A stretch of 64,000 nt of DNA from Ananas comosus (lineage: Eukaryota; Streptophyta; Magnoliopsida; Poales; Bromeliaceae): positions 7,905,691 to 7,969,690 of the forward strand of contig NC_033633.1 of the NCBI RefSeq assembly GCF_001540865.1, given 5' to 3'. Made by a program: the position numbers and the translations under genes. Position 1 is the first letter of the stretch; every line of letters starts with the position of its first letter. Below, one piece after another: positions 57,060 to 64,000 of the stretch. Under the pieces are notes generated by a model, which worked only from the letters and a program-made list of their open reading frames with translations, made no database searches and was not told where the DNA came from.

Positions 57060-57420
57060 GATGTATGAGCAACTATATAGTATGCAATCTACACATGCTA
57101 CTATGCCTCAACAATAAAAGAAATGAGCTATTACATAGCATGCAAACTACACATGGTACTATGCCTCAACAATAATGGAAATGAGCTACTACATAGTATG
57201 CAAACTACACATGATACTATACCTCAACAATAATGGAAATGAGCTACTACATAATAATGTATCCTGCAACATGCTACTATGCCTCAAATATCCAAATACC
57301 ATACCCAAGTGAAATGCATGGGCTACTACATAGTATACAATCTACACATGATACTATGCCTAAACAATCACATGAATGAATGAGCTACTACATAGTGCGT
57401 CGTGCAACTATGCCTCGATA
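57060..57420. repeat. Tandem repeat, about 58-60 bp unit, about six copies
   Basis: Units contain GAGCTACTACATAGTATGCA followed by CTACACATGATACTATGCCT. Copies differ by a few bases, and one is longer. The array lies inside LTR E'. Confidence 0.75.
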
Positions 57421-59164
57421 ATATCCAATCTCATGATCAACCCGAAGGTTGCTACCCCGAGATCAACCCGAAGGTTGCTATCCCAACTCACATCTCAAAT
57501 CTCGCTAGTGGGGAGAATCTGCACTACACTCACCCAAGACCCACCTGTGGGACAACTATGTCTGCGCCAACGCGACTACTACTCCGGAGATCGCTACTCG
57601 GGTGGAGCGACCACGCCAAGGTTACACTGACTATGTGAGTATGATCCAATCCCCACGCTGGAGGATACCCTATCTACTAGGGCCAAAATGCCTCAACTGT
57701 ACTAATGCAAAATGCATAATGTCCACAATATGACAATCGGAAAAATCTACTATCCCTAAATGCCAGTGTTCCACTACACTAGATTTGATGCCACTCATTT
57801 ATGTCATGATGTCGTATGTGTCTCAATACACTAAATTGACATGCCACTCGTCTATATTATAGTGTCTCTTTTACACTAGTCCAAATGCCACTCAATATGT
57901 CATGAGGTTGTATGTGTCTCAATACACTAAATTGACATGCCACTCGTTCACATTATAGTATCTCTACTATACTAATTTGAATGCCACTTGTTTTTATCAT
58001 CACAAGTCCAAGTTCATCATCATTTTTGTGACTATAGGATTCTTGTCACATGACCCAATCCTCATGCAACCTAAGTTCAAGTGTCAAGCCCACAATGCTA
58101 CACTACCATAGGAAACATACAAGGAAATGGAATGTAATTATTTACTAATCCTATAATGCACAATATCAATATATGAATATGATCAAAATAGAACTTAGAC
58201 ATAAAAGGAAGCCCGGTTGCTTCGGGATGGACACCCCCCACCTTTTGGTGATGTCACGATGCTACGATTCCGGTTTTGTGATTTTTGGAAGCTTACGCCG
58301 CGTGCTGCGGCAATCTGTACCTTTACGGCTTATTTCCTCAATATCTTCGCGTAGCCTCGACGAATACTCAAACCGAGTACAAGAACAAAAGCCCTCTTTT
58401 TGGAGCCCTAAATCCCAATTATTGCAATTAGCTTCATACAAGCACTATCCGAAGCAATAAATGAGATTAATTACTTCTAGAGCATCATTAAGTTCCATTT
58501 CTAGAGTATAAAACCCTAATCCAAGCATTCTACCATGAGAAGGCAAAGAGCTTACCTCTACTAAGCTCCTTCTCCAAGCAAAAGAAGAAGACAACAATGG
58601 TGATCCTCCTTCAAGCTCCAATCTCCACCTTATCCTCCTCTTGATTCCACTTCTAGAGAGAGAGGAAGAGCTTCTAGAGAGAGAGAGGAAGGGTGTTGGG
58701 TGGTTGCAAATGAGAGAAATGAGAGGGGATGAGTTCTACACCTCTCTAATAGCTCAACTCATGCAACAATTGCAAAACAGCCCCTCAACTTTGTATTTTA
58801 TGTACTGCCTGCATGGGGCAATTTTTTGTATAAGGGACCGGTCCCTGGACTTGAGGGACCGGTCCCCGTAGGTCCAGAATTCCAGTATTTTTAGGACTTA
58901 GCCAAATTTCAGCTTTTTTCGTTTCTTCTCCGTTTTCGCTCGTTTTCGCTCATTTAGTCTCTGATTCTTTTCAAATCGAACCGAGACTCTCCAAACATGT
59001 TTTCGAGCGTATTTTCACCATCTTTTCATCCGCGCTAATGCCGGATTTAGTTTCATGGTCCAACATAGCCTTTTGGGTCCCGTTTTCACGCCTACGCGCT
59101 CCGAAAACGCCCGAATGCTTCCGAACTTCACCGGAATCATTCTAATGGCTTTCCAAACTAACAT

Positions 59165-61829
59165 TGTCACGTCCTGCTATCGCCATTTTGGTCGATCCGG
59201 GCCCGTACACAGACGCCGAACGGATAGAACCTCCTCTGTCCGCCCAAGGCTAAACAATAACGAATACATGTATAAAGAAATAAACAATTCCCAGGATCAC
59301 ATTTCGATATACATGACTTGCACGAAGGCCAGCAACAAGCACAAGTGATAGTAAACTAACTGTACAATGAAATTCACTGTAATTTAAAACTTTACATAAC
59401 AGAAACATTTAGTTATTTACATGCTGTTTAATACATACATTTACATGTCCCTGTACATCGAAATAGATGCTACATAAACTCAAAATAGTAAAGTACTATA
59501 CTCTGGTGTCAGCTAGCTATACTGCGGGGCTCTTGCCACGATCCTCGGCTACACCGCTCGCACTGGAACCTGTATGGTTAGTGGTGTGAGAACTACAGAA
59601 AAGTTCCCAGTGGGTTCGACCGCCGAATTCGCCGACTCACCCACTAGGTCTACTCAGGCATATGTAGGCAAGGAAGTAAAAAGATAGTAACCAACTATAA
59701 TATGTAACTACTACAATGCCTGTACAAAACTGAAAGAAGTAATATATAAAACTGTAAATATGCATGCATGCTTTTACTGAATTTACCCAATCTCTTGGTT
59801 AACCTTTTGGTTAACAATAACTCACTGACACTATCCCAAATATCGGGGAGACGCAACCTGCACCCGACGGGACTGTCAACTGGGGGAGACGCATCTCCTG
59901 ATCCAGTAAAGATGACTACTTCGGAGCTCATCGTTCAAGGAGGAGCGACCTACCTTGAACCAAACGAATGTGAGTATGATCTGATCCCCCTTTAGAGGAT
60001 TCAACTGACAAACACTGTCCCACTTTACTCTAACTAGTTCTTTATGCTAGTTTCACAAATTCAGTTCTTGATGCTAACTCAATCTCTAATTAGAGTGTCA
60101 CCAAGTTCACTATTGTTATAGTCCATACATTCATAGGGTTCTATGTCCACATTCTAAGTTCACATTTTCTCAACATTGATAGGCATTCACATATTCAAAT
60201 ACCACTTGCATAATATCACTACCCTATGATGCATGAATACGAGTAATATGCTCAATGAAAAATCATAGACATAAAAGGTGATTCAAAGATTTCGGATAGC
60301 ACCACCCACCTGTAGTGGTGTCAATCAACTAAGATCAACGTCTCGAAATGCGTCGACAACTATCTCTCGCGACTCAGTATAAATGAAACTAGAACGGCCT
60401 CAATCGTAATTAGCGCGTCGTCAACCTGTCGGATAGTCAATTTAGACCTTCGAGCAAGTTTAACTTTCATTTATAAAGGAATAAAAGAGTTTAGACTAGA
60501 GTCATATATACATTTTACTAAAACTTGCATTTCTACGCCAAGATATATACTATCCACATATATATATATTTACATAGTCTCACTGTTTCTCATGCAACTA
60601 TTAATACTATTCCATTCAAAATCAAAGCCAGGTTACCTTGGATTTTATTTATAATAGTCTACACATAGACATATTTACTTGCATGTTTATATTTTGCATA
60701 GCCTTAACTATTAATTTCAGCTTCGAGTACATAGAGATCAGCTTCATTTACTACTTAGAATTTCAGCATTTTAAAGTCTCAGAAGTTAAACAACTCATAA
60801 TTAATCCCTCCTTCTAAGCAGGGATTAGCATCAATTTCATTTAGAAATTAGAGCTAATCAAATCCAACTTGGCTCTAATCATTTCTAATCTGAAATTTAT
60901 CAGATCTACTACTCAATTAGCTAGTTCCAACTCCCATAGTCGGTAGAGTTAATGCTGAAATTCAGTTCCTTGAAATTCTGCGTTTGCTTCTCAACTCGAG
61001 AGTATCTTATAGTACTCATCCTTACCCAATTTTAATACGGGTACTTGGTACTATGCATATCTGGATTAGAAGTTTCTCTAATTCACTTTAATAATTAAGA
61101 ACTAGGACGACTAGTATCTACTTTAAACAGAATTTAACATGGTCCCAATTCAGCTTTTGGCTTTCCATAACTTATCCACATGTATATGTACATGTAGTAT
61201 GCTGTCTTATATAGTAGCTGAATACTAATTCCAGCACCTGCATATTCATCAAGATCCTTCCAATCTAGAATTGGGAGTAAATTTATCTTAATACTTATCA
61301 TTTCACTAAAGTAACGTACACCATTCAAATCAGGAATTGGATTCATTCTTACCTCACTTTCGAACTCCTCCAGCTCGATTAACTAGGAAGCTGTCAATCC
61401 TCTACTCCCTCTTTGAGTCTGGGTGCCCAGAGATTCTTGAAGCTGCAGCAGCTTCACAATTGGGTCCTCACTTTGGCAATCCCAACAGCCCGAATCCAAC
61501 TTAATCTGCTCACTGCAGCAACAATCCTCTAATTGTAACTCACTTTTAATGAAATTAGTTAAACTATCATTATCTATTAGGTACACTTTACCTTTATTTG
61601 ATAATTCTCTAGATCACTCTCAATTCAAAAGGCCCAATTCTCCTACTAGATAGCTCCCACAGCAGGGATACTCTCCTTCAGCTGCAACCCCAATTTGGTA
61701 GCTCCACTCAGCCCGAAGCTCCAAATCAGCCACTTCTAGCAGCAAGAAGTCTATATAAGCATCATCTCTAAGGCAACTAATTTGTTTAGGAACAAATACT
61801 AACCAAACTTACCTTGGCTTAGGTATTTC

Positions 61830-61878
<49 letters not shown>

Positions 61879-62128
61879 ACTTTCAGCTTCTATTTGAACT
61901 TCCTCGAGTTCTCACTTTTCTTTAACTGCTCTCTTTGCTCGGGTAGCCCCATAGCTACTCAACACTCAAGCTGTTGCATCAATTTCCTCTCGGTTTCCAA
62001 CAGCCTAGAGGGAGGGGGAAGGAAAAGATGCAAAAGAGAGAGAGAAGAAATCCAATACGTGGACATGTGTAAACACCCTGGGCAAAGTGATAAGAACAAA
62101 GAATTGCAACTTAATCCTTGAAATCAGC
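59165..62128 (-). mobile_element. Solo LTR H (family D/E), minus, main part
   Basis: Left end TGTCACGTCCTGC at 59165, preceded by AACAT. Its other end is probably at 56044 in the misplaced contig (followed by AAAAT, four of five bases matching); together the pieces total about 3.25 kb, the size of the complete D/E LTR. The stretch 59400-62128 holds no supported gene. It includes a (TC)n run (61835-61873) and a GA-rich stretch before the n at 62129. Short ORFs such as that at 61383-61586 have no recognisable domain. Confidence 0.62.
61835..61873. repeat. (TC)n microsatellite
   Basis: About 19 uninterrupted TC units in the leader-like part of an LTR. Confidence 0.9.
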
Positions 62129-62129
62129 N

Positions 62130-62358
62130 GCCAGGGACCGGTTGCCTCAGGGCTGCCGCAACACTGCTCACTGAGGGACCGGTCTCTCCTTCCAGGGACC
62201 GGTCCCCGAGAGTAAAAACTCTCAGGACTTATCCAGAATTCCAGTTTTCGAACTTTTTAGGTCGGAAAACATTCTACGACCCTCCACCAAGTGTGGAAAA
62301 GCTCGAAACACATCCAAACACTCGAACCTCGCAATTTGCAAAGGTCCAGTGTGTTACA
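62130..62358 (-). repeat. U3 end of a family B LTR
   Basis: Nearly identical to 7779-8007. It contains three ACCGGT motifs and ends GTGTGTTACA. AGTTC follows at 62359-62363. Its other end is at 56079; about 2.3 kb between them is missing at the n. Confidence 0.8.
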
Positions 62359-62374
62359 AGTTCGGTACCTTACA

Positions 62375-63373
62375 ATCAAACACTCGCCAATCCGCCATCT
62401 AAGATCATCAAGGGCTCATCTTTAACCTTCAATTAGAGAACTATAGGGTTATTATAGACCAAAACCCTCAAATCCCCAAAACCCCCATTCCAACCCTAGC
62501 ATGAGCATATTCTCAAAATAACCCAAAATTAAATAGTGGAACATGTGTTTAATAACCTAGGGATCATTAGAATGCTATTCATGAAGGATTTAACACAAAC
62601 CCTAGCTTAAAACATGAAATCTCACCTTAGGTCACCATGCTCACCAAGTTAAATCCACCATTGGAGAGCTTGCTTCACCACCAAGCTTCATCTCCAACTT
62701 AATCTCCTCCAACTTCTTCTTTTTAATGGAGAAATTGCTAGAGAGAGAAAGCTAAGGGAAAGAGAGATGTGAGGTGTGAGCTAAAGAACAAGGGAGAAAG
62801 AGAGAAGACTTGCTTCCTCTCTCTCTCTCGGGTTGAACCAGGACAAAGGGGAAGAAATAATTGTTACATACATAGGCCCCTCAACATATAGCTTATTTTC
62901 AGTTTAGCAGTTCAGAATCTGAAATTTTTCGCCGGAGCCATTTTGAATGTCCATTTGCACTCAAATTTGACAGTCAGGCTCGGTTTAAATTAACAAGAAA
63001 AACGAAATCTTAACTTCTCAGTTTCGACCATTTTTGGTCACCGAAGGCTCTACCGACTAAAATCTCTAGCAGATAGTAGTCAGATTTTATTTTTCACTTT
63101 TCGGATTTCGAAATGACGCGAAACTTTAAATCTAGCCTCAGAAAAATAATTCCGACATATTCTCAAGTTTTCATAATTTTCTGACACTGTGAATTTTCTG
63201 CTAAAAGATCAGCCCCGTTTCTTACAGAAAATTCTAAATCTTCTATTTTCGTTCCAATTTAAACAAAAGTCATTTTCAACTTATATTTTACTTCTTTAAG
63301 TCCAATAAAAATAGTGTCTTACACTATTTTTATTTACACTTATTTTTTTATATTAAAAATCGGGTACATTACA
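62375..63373 (-). repeat. Outer LTR, U3-side fragment
   Basis: On the minus strand this is the start of the outer LTR. From 62890 to 63373 it matches the reverse complement of 51368-51850 (for example TTTAAATCTAGCCT and the region that reads GTCGAAACTGA on the other strand). It ends GGGTACATTACA before CATGC. No gene is present. Confidence 0.75.
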
Positions 63374-63378
63374 CATGC

Positions 63379-64000
63379 CCACGTGCTTCCTGAGTTCTAC
63401 TCCATCTATCTCCACCTTCTACTCCTCCCCTTATCTGCCTCCGCCTCCTTCGTGGCTACCACCGTCGCTGTCGTCACAATCATCTCCGCTGTGGCTATTG
63501 CCGTCGTCTCCGTTGTTGTCTTTGTCGTCGTCATCGTCGTTTTTGCCATCGTCTTCGTCGTCGCCATAGTTTTAATCTAAAATATTAAATCACCAGTTAT
63601 TTGATCCTTTTATGATCAAAGCAGAGTGGGCCCTTTTTATTCTTGTTCGATTCAATTTGGAAGATCACACAATCTTATCTTTTGGTAAGTTTTGTCAATC
63701 ATTTTGGATAGTTTGAATACATATATTTTGTTATTAGTTGTGTTAATTGAGTTCTTTTAGTTAAAATTTGTTAACTGATGCCAATTTGATTGTCCCCCTG
63801 ATGCTAATTCTCCTCAATAGCAACGACAGAGATGGTGGCGGCAATAGCGACAGTGGCGGTGGCGGCCGTGAAGGAGGTGGAGGAGGATGAGAGAAGGAGA
63901 ATGAGGTAGCGGTAGAGGGAGTGGAGCTCAGGGAGCATATAGGCACGAGAAGGGAGTGGCAGATGGTGTAATTTTGTCTGAGACTAAGCTGCACTATTTG
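63379..64000. repeat. Inverted-repeat element, remainder of left arm, loop and right arm
   Basis: 63379-63570 begins CACGTGCTTCCTGAGTTCTA and continues into a CTCC/GTC-rich stretch. 63785-64000 is its inverse (read on the minus strand: TATATGCTCCCTGAGCTCCA, then CTCC-rich). The two arms flank about 210 bp of AT-rich sequence. Adding 25317-25708 extends the left arm, and the right arm runs off the window. Proteins read through the GTC-rich part are low-complexity and not credible. Confidence 0.65.

Larger units (their letters stand above)
49897..62374 (-). mobile_element. Solo LTR E', minus, with several nested LTRs
   Basis: Left end TGTCACGCCCCGCGG at 49897. Following the flanks of later insertions, its pieces are 49897-50478, 56920-59164, 56050-56078 and 62364-62374, ending GGTACCTTACA (LTR start TGTAAGGTACCGAAC). 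Flanks are ACCGA on the left and ATCAA on the right, only three of five matching, so this pairing is less certain than the others. It has two weak GACCGGTCC motifs at 58838 and 58857, a 58-60-bp tandem repeat at 57060-57420, and no gene. Confidence 0.6.
25709..63373 (-). mobile_element. Outer solo LTR (family D/E) carrying about 37 kb of nested insertions
   Basis: The left end TGTCACGCCCCGAGACC follows CATGC (25704-25708). The right end GGGTACATTACA is followed by CATGC (63374-63378). Flanks on both sides belong to the same inverted-repeat element, so both ends belong to one insertion. Its own sequence is visible at 25709-26267, 49749-49896 and 62375-63373; the last piece matches the reverse complement of the start of the + strand LTR at 51368. 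No internal retrotransposon domain belongs to it, so it is best read as a solo LTR of about 3 kb expanded by later insertions. About 1.5 kb of it is not found and was probably lost near 26268. Confidence 0.8.

Noticed and set aside
61134..61586. Minus-strand ORFs of 70 and 67 residues as possible host gene exons
   Set aside because: No domain, no splice context and no conservation visible. The stretch is flanked by LTR text on both sides and is about the right length to be part of the D/E-type LTR.
59165..63373. One LTR from 59165 to 63373
   Set aside because: The flanks AACAT and CATGC do not match, whereas CATGC at 63374 matches the flank of the LTR end at 25709 perfectly, and 59165 pairs better with 56044 (AAAAT).
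63314..63580. Hydrophobic Val/Ala/Ile-rich 88-residue ORF
   Set aside because: It is produced by a GTC-rich repeat in one arm of an inverted-repeat element. The opposite arm does not preserve the frame.

Overview
This window is plant nuclear DNA made almost entirely of nested transposable elements. I found no host gene I could support. It suggests a flowering plant because it holds Ty3/gypsy elements with a C-terminal chromodomain (Tekay/Del-like), a Ty1/copia element, an antisense plant mobile domain ORF next to a Ty3/gypsy 3' LTR, and a hAT-like element. The species cannot be fixed from sequence alone; a monocot such as pineapple is only a weak guess.

Layout. (1) 1-3982: the 3' end of a + strand Tat-like Ty3/gypsy element. 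It carries an antisense, multi-exon plant-mobile-domain gene (1-1960, minus), a polypurine tract and a 3' LTR split by a hAT-like element. (2) 3983-4426 and 17202-18109: two pieces of one minus-strand LTR (family C), separated by element 1. (3) 4427-17196: element 1, a complete minus-strand Ty3/gypsy element with target duplication TTGTT. Its 3' LTR contains a solo LTR (5298-8007, duplication TATCA). (4) 18110-25316: a Ty1/copia pseudo-element, minus strand, with a + strand solo LTR in its leader (22196-24798, duplication GATGA). (5) 25317-25708 and 63379-64000: parts of one inverted-repeat element, split by a single LTR insertion (25709-63373, duplication CATGC) that has itself collected about 37 kb of later insertions.

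Inside that outer LTR lie element 2 (27056-49748, Ty3/gypsy, +) and element 3 (29284-41968, Ty3/gypsy, +, duplication TCGTC), which sits in the gag of element 2. A solo LTR lies in the 5' LTR of element 3 (29586-32099, CAGAG) and another in the 3' LTR of element 2 (46980-47679, CCACG). To the right is a stack of further solo LTRs (49897-62374).

The three Ty3/gypsy elements share one layout: LTR, initiator-methionine-tRNA primer site, gag with zinc knuckles, protease, reverse transcriptase, RNase H, integrase with chromodomain, polypurine tract, LTR. All are broken by stop codons, 13 of 15 of them TAG. Two LTR sub-families carry 6-8 copies of palindromes with the core ACCGGT in their U3 region, flanked as GACCGGTC in one and TACCGGTA in the other. 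This is the most unusual structure in the window. Single 'n' bases at 2923, 47477, 55759, 56251 and 62129 look like contig joins. Target duplications cross each other around the last three, which indicates that the 490-bp piece 55760-56250 is misplaced.
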